Assembly: GCF_019578655.1 (NCBI RefSeq)
Contig: NC_063262.1
Span: 16,685,582-16,749,581, forward strand
Reading direction: 5' to 3'
DNA length: 64,000 bases
Origin: Ricinus communis
Taxonomy: Eukaryota > Streptophyta > Magnoliopsida > Malpighiales > Euphorbiaceae
This document shows positions 11,376 through 23,964 of the stretch, one piece after another (position 1 is the first letter of the stretch; each line of letters opens with the position of its first letter). The notes below the pieces were generated by a model. It was not told where the DNA came from. It did not search any database and saw only the letters and a list, made by a program, of their open reading frames with translations. The position numbers were made by a program, and so were the translations under genes.

Positions 11376-13627
11376 TTAGATGGGTAGCGAGAAAGTTTGC
11401 TGGATAGTTGCCAAATAATGAAACATCATATTTCTGGCAAAATCGTTGACCTGTCTCGTTGTGAGATTTGTGGGAAGGTCTGGTGGTGAGGGAGGTTGCA
11501 GAGGGTTTTTTGAGGACGAAGAGGCCATGAAGATTATAGGGAGATTAACTGTTGAGGTGAGGAGGACAATAGGTTGGTATGTTGGTTGTGGCTTTGACAG
11601 TCTGGATAAGAAATCTGGGATGAGATTTCTCGTCCCTTTTATATGCTGAACTTCAAAATCATATCTGCTGAACCATGATTTTAACCTCAATAATTGAGGT
11701 TCTGGTAAGGTCTTTTGATTGGATTCAAGAATTTTTGGAAATGAAGAATTATCCATCCGAACCAGGAAGTGTTGACCAATCAGGAAAAACTCAAACTTTT
11801 TTATCCCGTATTTGATTGCCAAAATCTCTTTGTAAGTTGAGTGGTAATATTTTTCTAAAGGAGAAAATTGTCCTAATGCATAACCACACAGTTGTTCCTT
11901 GTTGTTGAGATTTTCAAGGAGAATGGCCCCCCACGCATGATCAGATGCGTCTGTCTGAAGGATAAGATTTCTTGTAGATGGAATGGTGAGGGGTGGAGGA
12001 TTGTGAGCTAATTCTTTTAGTCTCCGGACAGCTGTAGTTTGTTCTGTCCCCCAAGGATGAGGGTCTTTTTTGAGCATTTTGGAAAGATGACATGTGTAAC
12101 TGGACAGGTGTGGTATGACTTCCTTGACATAGTTGAGTATTCCAAGAAACTGTTGTATTTACTTTATAGAGAGATTCTTATCTGGAAAGTAATCAAGCTC
12201 TTTTGTCAAGTGTGGACCATACGTGTATTGGTCGTCTTTGAAATGCATGCCAAGAAACTCTATCTCTTGCTGGCCAATAATACTCTTTTTTCTGACAGCA
12301 TGATTCCATACTTTTGGATGATAGCAAGGAATTGTTTCAGGAGTTGATGATGTTCCTCAACTGTCTCCGAGAATAGGAGAATGTCATCAATGTAGATAAG
12401 GGAGGAGTAAAGGATAGATCCAAAGATTTCTATCATTGTTTTTTGAAATTGTGAAGGAGTTGTTTTGAGCCCAAAAGGCATGACTGTCCATTGATATTGG
12501 GCGTTAGGAATACAAAACGCTGTTTTGTATCTTTCTGAGGGATGGATACCCAATTGCCAAAATCCAGCCTTGAGGTCAAATTTTGAATAAAACTGGGCCT
12601 TTTGAATATGGACTTTTAGGTTCGAAATTCGAGGGAGAGGAAATTTGTTGTCTTGCAGAAAATGGTTTAAAGGCTTGTAATCAATAACAAGTCTCTTTTT
12701 CCCTCTTAACTTCTCAGCCCTCTTTTCCACATAAAAGGCTTGACAGGTCCATTGTGAGGTTGTGGGCTCAATGACGCCCTGTTGTAACAGAGTCAAGCAT
12801 TCTGATCTAGCAAGAGCTAGATCTATAGGAGACATTCCTAGATGGGTGGCCTTTGTTGGGTTGATATCTTCATTGAGCTTGAAAGGGAGGCTGATATAGA
12901 ACTGGGGATTTTTCCACAAGGGAAGAGGGTGTTGGAAATGTGAATAGGATTCTGGACAAAAAGGAAGGAATTTTTCTTTATATTGTAGGAATGGTGGTTC
13001 TGTATCTACTATAGTGAACAGATTAGAGGTATCTGTGTATGGACGAAATTGCCTCTTGAACTTTATTCCATTGGGAAGAATTTGAAGCCTTTGAGCTTGA
13101 TGATAAACATCAAACCCTATTAAGAGGTCTTTGTTTGGGAGATCTGAGCCAATGATGTGCATCCATACCATACAATCAGGAAAAAACTGTATCCCAATTT
13201 TTTGCTTTGTGATCAGAGTAGTCTTGAAAGTTTGACCATTTGCTGCTCTGAAAAACTGAACATGAGATTTCCAATATTCAGATGGAAGGACTTCGGGATT
13301 CATCATGCTTCTTTGAGCTCCAGTGTCAAAGAAAGCTATAACTGGAATAGGTTTTGCATACTTTGAAGGCAAGACTTGTATAGGAACATAAGGAACTGGA
13401 GGAATTGTGGTAGCAAGCTGAGATAACTCAGGAAGTGGATATGGAGAGAAAGGGTACTGCATCACATTTGTCAGAATATATTTCTCTTCTTTTGAAGAGA
13501 GACTGATCATCAGAATTGGAATCTCACTATCATTAGAGTCTGAAGAGGACATTTCTGAGGATTCAGTGGAGTCTGAATATTTTGCCTCTATTCCAAAGAG
13601 ACTTTCTGGAGTAAGATTGTCTTGTTA
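11376..13627 (-). pseudogene. Caulimovirid protease-reverse transcriptase-RNase H region
   Basis: The segment 13552-12260 shows an aspartic protease motif (FFDTGAQRS) and reverse transcriptase motifs: KRLVIDYKPLN, FDLKAGFWQLGIH, MPFGLKTTPSQFQ and the catalytic YIDD. The frame changes near 12290 in an A-run. The next open part (12077-11376) shows RNase H landmarks (LQTDASDHAWGA, KEILAIKYGI, LVRMDN, IPDFLSR), with a TAA at 12159-12161 between them. Upstream, the stop at 13625-13627 is in frame with the coat/zinc-knuckle segment, so the two were one frame. All main catalytic residues are still readable. Confidence 0.87.
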
Positions 13628-15235
13628 TGATAAGAGCGGCTTTATATCCTCTTCAAATGAATTTGGGAGAGACATAGACATGCTGACTTGTTGTATCATC
13701 CTTGCTGATTTTTCCGGATTCTGGGGACAGTTCTTAGCATAGTGTCCCTTCTTTCGGCAGATATAGCATCTGTCTGATTTGTGACCTTGATTCCTCTTTT
13801 TCCGGAAATATCTTAATCCTTTTGAGCGCGGCTTTCTTCTTCTGAATTCTTTGTTTCTGCGCGGGTATTTTTGGAAATGATGTCCGATCTTCTTTTTATG
13901 ACTGGAGCAGACGCAGTTTGAAGCCTTGCATTTAATCTTGAGGTGGCTTTTGTTACAGGCCTTTTGAACAATCAAATCTCGCTGAGATAACCTTCTGAAC
14001 AATTCTTGCTGGTCACATAATCTCTTGATGGAAGAGAGAGTGAATTGCCAGATTTCTCCAAGGGTAATGGAGGTGATTGGTTTCTTTGTTGCGGCGATCA
14101 TGTTGTTGACTTCTGGTTGTATCTCATCTGGTAATGAGGTGATGAAAGTATATTTCAATGTATCATCACCGTCATGCTCTCCAATGACATAATACAATTG
14201 GACATAGTAGAATAATGTCTTTCCAGATCCTTGATCTTCAACGAACAACATTTTCGATCAAAGTATTCTTGTTTTTGTTGTCGTATAACAAGATCATAAC
14301 TTCCAAGGAACTGATTATGGAGAACTGTGACCGCAGCTGATGGAGTTGGTAGCGTCACAAATTGGAGCCTGGTATACTCAGGCTGTGATTGAAACCAATC
14401 TTTTAAACTTCTTGTGAATCTTGTAACAAATTCAGCAAGAACCTTTTTAAGTGTGGCACCATCAAAAGTCATTTGGAGATCAATCCATGCCAAAAATTCA
14501 GAAAGCTTATCCTTCCATTTTGATGGAGGCAAATCATCAAAGGAGAACCAATGTCCCGTGCCAGTTGTCGGTTTTGACCTCGGGTATGAAGCTCTAGTAG
14601 GAGCAAAATATGACTGTGCATCCTCTGTGCCATCTTCAGGCTCTATTACTTCTGGACTGGGTTCAGTAGTAGAGGTATTCATGAGAATTTCTGTGATATC
14701 AGCCATTTCAGAGGTATTTGAGGAAGAATCAGAATCATACGGACTGATGAGTGATTGGTCTGGCAATTTATTTTCTTTAGAAACTGGAGGAGGAGATATT
14801 TTCTTTTGTTGGGTTATGGAACCTTTTGGGTATAGATGTGAGAAGGTACCAAAGGGTTGGTAAAGAGTTCCTTCTTGTTCTGGCTGTGAGAGAAAAGGAA
14901 ATGAAGAATAATATGAGGGAGCAATGGCAGAAGATGTAGAGGCTGCTGATGTAAAGGAAGAGATTATAGCAGACTGATCCTTTCTGAGGTCATGTTCAAT
15001 TTGATCAATCTGCCTTTTGAGCCTTGTAATTTCTTTTTCCTTCTGAATGAAGGCTGGTGTAATTGGTTGAGGAACTCGAAGCTCTCTGTCCAAGGCTTGA
15101 TATTTGGCGGTGAGAGAAGAATATAGTTGGAGTACTTCTTGAGAGAAGGTGTCCAACTTCTGATCCAACTTGTGAGCCAAATGAAGAGCCTGATCCAATT
15201 TTCCATCTATCTTCTTTAGATAAGAATTCTGGACT
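13628..15235 (-). pseudogene. Caulimovirid coiled-coil, coat protein and CCHC zinc-knuckle region
   Basis: The segment 15198-14155 starts with a heptad-like coiled coil (LDQKLDTFSQEVLQLYSSL, then a basic helix). Next is a Ser/Pro/acidic linker and a core containing KWKDKLSEFLAWIDLQMTF, as in coat proteins of this family. The frame shifts near 14255. The continuation (14251-13628) has a Lys/Arg-rich stretch and a zinc knuckle of form C-x2-C-x4-H-x4-C (CYICRKKGHYAKNC), the nucleic-acid-binding signature of the coat protein. An in-frame stop at 13625-13627 ends it. Function in life: capsid assembly and RNA binding. Confidence 0.8.
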
Positions 15236-15239
15236 ATGG

Positions 15240-16757
15240 AATTTGAGGTCTGCCTTTAGGACCTCTTCTGGTGGAGTGAGAGGCTCTATGGATCCTGATG
15301 GAGTAATCCTTGAGGGGAGGATCTCCGATCTTTTATTTTCGGACTTCCTTAGGGGAGGGAAATCTTCAGGCTGGAACATGAAACAACTTTGGATTACATG
15401 GGGTGGTTGAACTCCTGGTAAATCAGAATGAGTCTCTTCTCTGCAAGTAGTAGAAGGCTTTTTCCTAAACACAACTCCCATTTGGGCTAAAAGTACCTTG
15501 ATTTCGTCAAAGGTGATGTCAAGGACAGTCTTTCCTTCTTTTGCAAGAAGTTCTAAGGCTTCCTTATATATAGGAAGAGGAGCTTTACTCTGATTTTCTT
15601 TTTGTTTCCTGTGGATATCAATCCAAGGACCGTCTGGATCTCGGTCATCTGGCCTTGGTTCCATGACTGAACATGGAGTCTCTGGAGTCATGTCTCTTGA
15701 ATTTTGCTTAGAATGTTGAAAACATGGTTCAGCAAAATCGAGATCATCTCCGCAGGTGCATCTTGATCTGCACATTCCTGGGTCAACATCCCAGATAAAG
15801 TGTCCCTTTATTCTGGCAGTATAGATATGATGTCCAGAGGACTGAAATGAGTGAATAGGGATCTTTTCCCTAGGTCTAAACACAGGCTGTATCATTGATG
15901 CCTGAAAGATAGAAGGTGTAGAAGAAGACTCTTTCCGTTTTTGTGAAAATCATCTTTACAGTACCATCTTTTTGGTTAACAAAAAGAGGATCAGTGGCCT
16001 GGACAGGCTTGGCCTGAGATGCCTGGAGCTTCTCATAATTGGTAACCCATTCAATTGGGATTAACTTCTGCAGATCTTCTCTTTCCAGCTGCCTTGGGGC
16101 CTGGACTATTGTAGGAACTTGGCCAGAGTCAGCCATAATAAATAAAGCATCTGAGGAGGCTTGGAAGCCTGGGATCTGGAGATTAAAGGCATGGTCCTGT
16201 AATCTGTAGACAATATGGTGGTGCAGAGTCGCAGAGAGAGCATCGGTCACTTGATTTGCTCCTGTGATCTGGACTTGGACCTTGAGTGCAGTTGACAGAT
16301 AGGGATCATTGAGAGATAGGTTAAAATTGGGGAAGAAAGTCAGAACAACACTCCCAGTATTAAGTGTTGTGACTATAGTCCCAATTAATGCATGCTCGTA
16401 TCTAAGATATCTGGTATCCAAAAGCGACATACGGGCCGTAACTGGTAGATCCATCGTGCCATGATATGAGAGGACTAGCCTGACAGCTCCGAGATGGAGA
16501 TGCATGGATCCTTGTTTCCTCCATTGTTCTATGAAGGAAGTAGGAATCTCAAGAGTAACATACTGCTCCTGAGTGGTAGAGGTAAGAGAACATTGTGAAA
16601 GAGAGGAAGATTGAATATACTCTTTAACGGATAAAGGTTGTTTATGGATGATTTGGTTGAAGGTTTTTCTGACAAAGTTCTGTTTCTTGAAGATATTATA
16701 TGGGTTAATGATGGGTACAAGAGTGTTTTCGATTCGGACATTTTCAGGAATATATTG
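15240..16757 (-). pseudogene. Caulimovirid movement protein and linker region
   Basis: The frame open from about 16755 to 15876 has movement-protein (30K superfamily) features around LHLGAVRLVLSYHG and LPVTARMSLLDTRYL, the start of the conserved domain in petuvirus-like proteins. The best frame continues upstream of the internal Met at 16505, so the displayed ATG is not the true start. The reading frame moves near 15945 into a segment (15895-15005) with FIWDVDPGMC and a Cys cluster, and moves again near 15238 to reach the coiled coil. Without these shifts it would be one polyprotein. In life this protein enlarges plasmodesmata for cell-to-cell spread. Confidence 0.72.
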
Positions 16758-17985
16758 TTAGTATGTTTTATCCGTGTGGTACAATTGTCGTAATTATTTT
16801 GATTATAAATAATAACATAAATTGAGTTTATAAATATAATGAAATAATTTAAAAAATATTTTATAACTTATAATATTTTATAAAAATAGCAATAAGTTAA
16901 ATATTTTTAATGCTTCTCTAATTTGTTTTACATGAACTTGAATTCTGTATTACAAGTAAATGTGTTAAAATTAAAATTATGTTTCAAAATATAGTAACAC
17001 ATGTCGAAAATTTTCTCAAGATTTAACATAATTTAAAAATTAAAAATTGACATAATTGTTAACACGTTTATCTTTATTTTTCCAAGTAGTCATATTTTGG
17101 AGAAATTAAAAATTGATATATTTTTGATAAATAATAAAATAAATTATTTATTAAAACTAATATAATATAACCTTTAGGAAGTCTTTATATACTAAAAAAA
17201 TTTATATTATTAGTAAACGTAACTAACTTTTTACACATTTAATAAATTAATAATTTTATCGATATGTAATTGATAATTTCATAACTAAAAAAATATTATA
17301 TTTTTATGATGAATGTTAATATTTATCATCTATATGCACAATATTCATTGTCTATTATATTCTATCAAATTAAAATTGAGGCATTTTTATAATTGACATA
17401 GGCATTCAGTATTTATAAATATAATATTTATTAGTTAACAAATATTTATCATTAATGAATATTATATTTATTAATTGATTCAAATAGAAATGTATAACAT
17501 AAACATAACGTAAATCGTCATTACAACAAGTAAACAAAGAAATGTCAAGCTAAATTTATATAACAAATATTTTGTGTTACAAATATTTTTTTTAAAAAAA
17601 AAATAAAATTAGTAAATAATGAATATTTAATGTTTAAACAATAAATATTTAGTGCATGTTTCATGAATATAAGTTAGTGAACATATATTTAATAAATATA
17701 AATTATTTTAAAAAATAAATCATAAATCTAATGTGCATTTTTAAAATTCTGAGGTACGTATTTTACCTCGGCCATATCAGAATACAATGTGGTCCAAGGA
17801 TAAATATGTAAGTCATATAGAATAAGCTATAATTAAAGGAAAAACAATTGAATTAGGCCTACATATATAAAGTTGGCTTGATTCATTAGGATATGTACAA
17901 GGCATATATTAATTTGATCCTTTATATTGATACAAGTTTATTTGTGTAATATTAATTATAATAGATAAATTAATTTAGAACTATA
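16758..17985. other. AT-rich DNA with no recognisable gene
   Basis: More than 1.2 kb of A+T-rich sequence. No frame with protein-family features on either strand. It begins abruptly where the viral reading frame ends. Confidence 0.5.
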
Positions 17986-17989
17986 TCGA

Positions 17990-18690
17990 CTGTAGGATTA
18001 TAAGCGAACCAAGCTGATTCGAATATTGACGAGCTCGAGCTCGATTAGATGTAATCTGGCAAAAGCTTGAATTAAGCTCCAGCACGATTCTAGTTTTTAC
18101 ATTTAAGTTCGAGCTCGACTCATTTCAGAATTATTAAGTTTGCGAGTAGTTCGAGCTCGGTTTGTAAATAATTCATTTATTATATTGAATGAGAAGTTCA
18201 AGTTCGACTCGTTATATAATTATATACTGAAAGAGGCTCGAAATAGAGCTCTAGCTTGTTAAGCATTTTTAATATTAATTATCATTATAATAATAATAAT
18301 AATAATATTATCAAATAATTATTATAGTTATTATTATTCTTTATAAATATATATGTATATTATATAGGTAATATAAATAATATAATACATTATACATATA
18401 TATAAAATTTTAAATTTAAAAATAAAATTATTTCGAACTCGAGCTCGAGTTGTGAAACGAGCTCTTAAATGAGCCTGCTCATGAGTATATTCACGAGTCT
18501 TATACAAACCGAGCTCAAGAATAAGCTCATGAGCCTTCTCGAGAGCCAATAAAGAACATGTTTATAGCTAATGAACAAAACTCTGTTAAGCTTGAATTCG
18601 ACTCAATAAAGTTATTGAGCTCAAAACTAAGCTCGAGTTCAGTTTGATTAACTTAACGAATAATCTCAAATAAGCTTTTTATTGAATGGA
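17990..18690. repeat. Dispersed repeat rich in GAGCTCGAGCTCG palindromes
   Basis: At least ten GAGCTC or CTCGAG hexamers occur in ~700 bases (for example 18030-18045, 18110-18160, 18430-18520, 18600-18645). They are separated by the AT-rich block 18270-18420. The palindromes in both halves allow a large fold-back. Blocks like this occur as interspersed repeats in many plant genomes. No TSD or coding capacity found. The class is uncertain (fold-back/MITE-like). Confidence 0.55.
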
Positions 18691-19884
18691 GCCACAAGTA
18701 GCCAACAAAACATTTGGTTCATTTACAACCCTAATTAGTTCTGCCAATAATTTTTTGATTATAGAAAAATTTTAAGTAATAAAAAAATAATAATTAAATA
18801 GTTATCATGTATAAAATAGAAAATTTGATTGTGTAAAATATAAAAACTAAATTTATACCAAAATCAATATTCATAATCTTCAACAATCTCTTCCAAAAAT
18901 AGGGAACAAAATAAATTGATTAATTTCACATTATTTTCTCAATCAATTTTAAAATTAAAATTTCTCGTTACACCCAAAAGACAAAATCCAATAGGTTTGT
19001 CTCGACTATCTTTTTAGAAAAATTCGATTATGAATAGTAAGTTTCTTTTAAATTTGATTATAAATAATAAAAGTTTTTATTTTAAAATTTAAATATGAAT
19101 TATAAGTTTTGTATTTTTAGATCTTGATTGATTTTGTCGATATTGAGTTAAAGTTGATGAATCATTGCAAGATTTTGATAATAGTTTAAAGAATTTTAAA
19201 TAAAATTTTGAAAATCATATCTGAAGGTTATAAAAATTCATAAAAATAGTAAATTTTATGTAAAATTGCATGAAACATTATACTTTTTATGACAATAAGA
19301 ATAAAATATGTTATTATAAAAAATTGGTATATGTCTTACAAATATTATGAATATTAATTATTATATTTAAAATTAAAATTATATAATGTTGATTTCTTGA
19401 GCATCTAGATTATGTTGCATATATGTAATTCAAAATCTAAAAAATATTGAAAAACATAAGTATATAATCTTTTTCTACAATTATAAAACATAATATATTT
19501 TTAAGAAAATGGTATATATTAGGAATGTGTAGTATAGATTCTTTTCTAAATTTTATTTAGTTTAACATATTTTAATTTAAAATTTATTTTTTTCAGCAAC
19601 AATAGATACAATTATGGTGTATATCAACAAAATGAAAAATGGAACAAAAGGATGAGATTTATCGACTTGAATTGGATTCTTATTGTAAGAGATTACAATT
19701 TGTATAATCATTTTAAAATAGTATATACAATAGTAATAACTCGGTCAAGGAGTGAGCTACCAACAAGATCTCTAAGGGTTGACCTGATCTTTACAGTATA
19801 TACAAGGATGGTTAGAAAGTGCCAGACAAGGTTGCCCGACCACTTATTTCGATGATTAAGTCAGTAATATGTGAAATGGTGGCT
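18691..19884. other. AT-rich intergenic DNA, no gene
   Basis: No supported gene. The open frame at 19652-19855 has no family features. Confidence 0.5.
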
Positions 19885-19891
19885 TAAGTAT

Positions 19892-20997
19892 GGGTTAAAT
19901 AATATTTACCCCTTGTGATTTAGCCAAATATATGACTTAGTCTTTACATTTTTTCTATTATATTAAAATCCCCTTAAGTTCTAATAAAACTAACTACTAT
20001 CCCTTTCGTGTTAGTTAAAGGACTAAACTAGTATTTAATATTATAATTTGATCCTTGAACTTATTATCAAGTATCAAACTCATCCAAAAATAATTTTATT
20101 ATCAAATTAGAGTAAAATCTTATTCTTAGCATATGTTAATTTTAATGTCTAATTAAAGTAATAAATTTACTTATTTATATCTTTTATTTATTGTATTATC
20201 TAATTCTAAAAATTTAAATATATTAAAAATATTTATTTTTTATTTAATATTATTAAATTACTATGTACTTTATTTAAAATTTTAAATAAGATAAATAGTT
20301 ACGAGTTATTATCTTACTAGACAATAAAATAAAATTATATTAAAAATAAAAATTTTACTCGTATTAATCTCATTTGAATAGTTGATTTAAAAAATTTATT
20401 TTTAATATACAAGATTAATATGATCTCTCCATTGATAGTGAATTTGTCAACTTGGTGTGTCTAGATTGTTTCACTAGATTAAGTCATGATTGTTTAATTT
20501 AATTTTTACTTTTTTACATAGTTTAACTATAACATGTAATAAAAATAACAATAGAATGATATTTCTTAACTAGAAATGTTTATTTTATATTAATAAATAA
20601 AATTAAATTATATAGCAATTTAATAATATTATCATAAATATAAGTAGTTTTAAAATATTTAAATTGCTTGAATTAAATTGTATTAAAAATAAAAAAGCTA
20701 TAGCAAGAAAAAGAATATTAAATTTATTATTTTAATTATACACTAAAATTAACTTATGCTAAAAATAAGATTTTATTCTAATTTGATAATGAAATTAATT
20801 CTAAATGAGTTTAATATTTGACAATAAATTTAAGGATCAAATTATAATCTTAAATTATCAATTTAGTCCTTCGACTAACACATAAGAGGTAATAGTTAAT
20901 TTTATTAAAACTTAAGGGGATTTTAATATAATAGAAAAAATGCAGAGAATGACTCATATATTAGGCCAAACCACAAGGGATAAATAGTATTTAACCC
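19892..20997. mobile_element. Non-autonomous DNA transposon with ~280-bp or longer terminal inverted repeats
   Basis: 19892 (gggttaaataatatttacccc...) to about 20170 is the reverse complement, with modest divergence, of about 20720-20997. Weaker pairing extends inward past 20260. The termini are GGGTTAAATA and its complement. Both are flanked by TAAGTAT (19885-19891 and 20998-21004), a 7-bp target-site duplication. No transposase. The TIR style ('taccccttgtgatttagcc') resembles long-TIR Mutator-like MITEs, although those usually make 8-9 bp duplications. Confidence 0.85.
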
Positions 20998-21004
20998 TAA
21001 GTAT

Positions 21005-21715
21005 AATGAGTGTGTAAAGTAGCATGTACCTATAGATATTGTGTTATAACTTCTTATATAGACATTGAAAGTCTTTTTGTCCAACTAGAAGTAGAACTCC
21101 ATAGATATAGATCGGCCTAGTTATAATAAGACTTGTCTTCTTAGTTGTCTGAAGAGTTCTAGATCGGGTCAGACTCTTCAAATAGAGTCTGATCATAACA
21201 TGATTTATGAGACTCCTAGTTGTATTCTTGTCTTATAATGATCTTGACACTTTCAAATAGTCATGATAATGGAATGTTGCATTGTGCTTGATCAGGTTTG
21301 TAGCAAGAGGTAAGCAAAGCCATACTGTTTTAAATTTTAAACGTCTGTTGACGCTTGACATGTCCACTGACATTTCATACGTCATGTTTATTATTATGAT
21401 AACTATTTATCATTTATGTTCACTTGAATGATGGTTACATCCCCGTTTTCTAGAATGTTCCTTCATGACATGGATAGACATTTTTGTCACTTTCTAAACT
21501 CTATAAATTCCTCTTTCACTCACTTCTTGCCACTTTTGTTATTTTTATGCATTTCATCTTTTTGCTCTTTACTGTTTTTGCGTTTGGTGCCAGCTCTTAG
21601 TTTCTTCTCTGGCTTCGACTTGACTTCTTCGTGAGATTATTTGTTACCAGTAAGTTTTAATTTTTCTTTCGACTGTTTTTGACTTTCTTCTTCTTGTATT
21701 TTTACCGTTGCTTCC
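21005..21715 (+). promoter_or_regulatory. LTR/leader-like promoter region before the gypsy-type ORF
   Basis: A TATA box (ctataaattc, 21501-21510) is followed by a long pyrimidine-rich leader with repeated 'ttcttct' up to the ATG at 21716. This is the layout of Tat-type LTR plus leader. No clear LTR boundary or primer site was found. Confidence 0.35.
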
Positions 21716-23948
21716 ATGGAAGCTTCTCACCAAATTCCGTCCAAAAACTTAGCTTTGGAGTCCCTTAATGAGGAAGGACTTGCTCGAAATCATTCTGAGG
21801 ATGTTTGTGTGGATTTAGAGAGTAGAGATAGACCTTCTTCCCATCAGGAAGAGGTCGAGAGTCCTGAATCATCATCTGAAACTGACAAAAATTACCATCA
21901 TCTATACCCATCTAAAATAGATCTTGCTCGTCTAAACCAAATCAGAGATCAGTATAAGATACCTCCCGAGTTTGTCTTAAAAGAGTGTCCCGCACACTTC
22001 ATGGGCAACAATGCTCTTGAGGCAAATCACATTGTCTTATATGAGGAACAATTAAAAGCTGGCATCAGATTGCCATTTGATCCTTTCATTAAGGCAATTA
22101 TCCTAGATACGAACATCTCCATAAGCTCCATCCCAACTCCATCCGACTTCTATTAGCTTTTTAAGCAACTTTGTAAAAAATTTAATTTTCTTCCAACTCC
22201 TTATTTCTTTTCTTCTTTTTATTTAGTTGTTCGGGCAACTGAATATGCTTCTATTATCTTAGAGCCTGAGTTGGGCATAAAACCCTTGATGGTCTCGTCT
22301 CATTAGTTCATAATTGGCGAGATCATTATTTCCTCGTTTCTCATACTCTTGATTTTACCAATCTCTTGAGGAAGTGGAATGTGCTACCTGCTCGGAAGCA
22401 ATCCAAGCTGCTCCTCCTTAAAGAAGATTTAAAAAACTGAAAAAATCTACTGAGTGTTAGAAAACGAGGAGCTCCTCTTCCCGTTTCCCCTTATCTTTCA
22501 GTTCTCAGCTAAACTTAAAAAGCCTGAACAATAAAGGGCTCAGCAAGGTGATAATTCCTCAGGTATACCTACTCAGCCTTTTTTGTTTGGCTTTTTCGCT
22601 TTTCCGGCTCCTAATATATATATATATATATATTATTTTATTTTGTAGTGATTGATTTGAAGCAACTCAAGAAGATTAAGCTTAATAAGGGCAAGTGAAT
22701 TGTTAGCTCGTCCTATATATATATATATATATATATTATTTTATTTTGTAGTGATTGATTTGAAGCAACTCAAGAAGATTAAGCTTAATAAGGGCAAGTG
22801 AATTGTTAGCTCGTCCTATATATATATATATATATATATTATTTTATTTTGTAGTGATTGATTTGAAGCAACTCAAGAAGATTAAGCTTAATAAGGGCAA
22901 GTGAATTGTTAGCTCGTCCTCGGTTCATCTTGCTCCTCTACCTACTCCCATACAGGATGAGATCCTTGATGACAACACATCTCCTATGAAATCGATCTTG
23001 GGGCTTCCTTCTCAAGTCGGTGACCAGTCATTGGTATTATATTCCCCTCCATCTTCTCGAAGCCTCAAAAAATGTCCTTGGCTGGTAGACAAGGATGAGT
23101 GCATAAAGGTCGGCATCCCTGCCCTAAACTGTTGTCCTAATCCCTGGCCTTACTTGGAGAAAAAGTATAGGATCGGTCGGTGGTTTAGACGCCTCCACTA
23201 GTCGAGGAGCTTGTTGGACTGATTAACTTCAAGGCTGACCTAAAAGAGCTTGAGAACGTCCATCCTTCTGAGCTCCATGCTCTTTAAATGTCTCTTATCT
23301 TATAGGTAATTTCATCTCTTTTCGATCTTGTCTCTCTTTCTTTCTTTCTTTTTTTTTTTTTTTCTGATTACGCTAATATACTGATTCTTTTTTGAAGGCT
23401 GTGACTCTGGGTAATGCTCAAAAGTAATACGAGAAGCAACTGAGTGAGCAAGCTTCTCATAATCGCATCAAGGTAGAGAATTTCGAACATATCCTTCAGA
23501 AGTAGTCTGAAGATTTTGCTGCCGAGAGTGCAAATGGGAGAGCGAGCTTCAAGTTGAGAATGCTACGACTCAGCTTAGCTCAATCACAATCGAGAAGAAG
23601 AATGTCGATCTTCGCATCGTTGAGTTTGAGCTAGAATATGCCTCTCTTACTTCTAAGCTTGCCGACCAGAATTTGGTTAGTAAGAAACTGGAAGCTGAGA
23701 AGGAGGGATTCTACTCGGAGATGTCGTTTCTCCTATATAGTTATGAGGAGGCAGTTAAGAAAGCTGTTAGAGCTAAATTTCCAGATGTTGATCTAACTTT
23801 CTTGGAGGAATTGGATATTGAAGAGATCAGCAACAAGGCCTAAGAAAGAGCTGCTGAGGAAGCTGAAAATGCTGAAGTTGCTAATGTAATTCCTTCTTCG
23901 GGAGATGATCTTGTTGGAGAGGGCGACCTCAACGAAGCTCAGACATAA
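21716..23948 (+). pseudogene. Broken 'putative gypsy-type transposon' (PF04195-like) ORF
   Basis: The first segment (21716-22156, 146 codons) has an acidic N-terminus. It then shows DLARLNQIRDQYKIPPEF and LYEEQLKAGIRLPFDPF, the signature of the plant 'Transposase_28/gypsy-type' domain found in long Tat-lineage retrotransposons. Stops follow. 23400-23948 encodes a Glu/Lys-rich coiled coil (SKLADQNLVSKKLEAEKEGF) and an acidic tail, typical of the C-terminal half. The ORF normally contains introns: 22563-22649 starts with gtatac and ends with ttttgtag, just before VIDLKQLKKIKL. Interrupted by stops and the 103-bp triplication, so not functional. It ends at the junction with the minus-strand Gypsy gag near 23950-23975. 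Confidence 0.7.
22612..22920 (+). repeat. 103-bp unit in three tandem copies
   Basis: Copies 22612-22714, 22715-22817 and 22818-22920 are the same apart from the first few bases. Each holds a (TA)n run, a pyrimidine-rich 'ttattttattttgtag' acceptor-like site and the following exon-like bases, ending 'agctcgtcct'. The lack of divergence means a recent expansion, or an assembly artefact seeded by the (TA)n run. Confidence 0.9.
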
Positions 23949-23964
23949 CTAATGAGTTTGGGCT

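Larger units (their letters stand above)
10400..16757 (-). mobile_element. Endogenous caulimovirid (florendovirus/petuvirus-like), nearly full length, inactivated
   Basis: On the minus strand the order is movement protein, coiled coil, coat protein, CCHC knuckle, aspartic protease, reverse transcriptase, RNase H, a further C-terminal domain, then a promoter-like intergenic region. This is the organisation of Caulimoviridae with fused ORFs (petuviruses, florendoviruses); no integrase is present. The frame is broken by apparent frameshifts near 15945, 15238, 14255 and 12290, and by in-frame stops at 13625-13627, 12159-12161 and 11376-11378. The 5' side ends at a stop near 16757, against AT-rich DNA. 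It is a fossil integration, not an active virus. Genus assignment is an inference from gene order. Confidence 0.85.

Noticed and set aside
14414..14863. 149-codon plus-strand frame
   Set aside because: Shadow of the minus-strand coat-protein region.
18020..18680. CRISPR-like or regulatory array from GAGCTC repeats
   Set aside because: Irregular spacing and palindromes fit an interspersed fold-back repeat.
21428..21634. 68-codon frame in the leader before the gypsy-type ORF
   Set aside because: Pyrimidine-rich leader gives a chance hydrophobic frame; no homology recognised.
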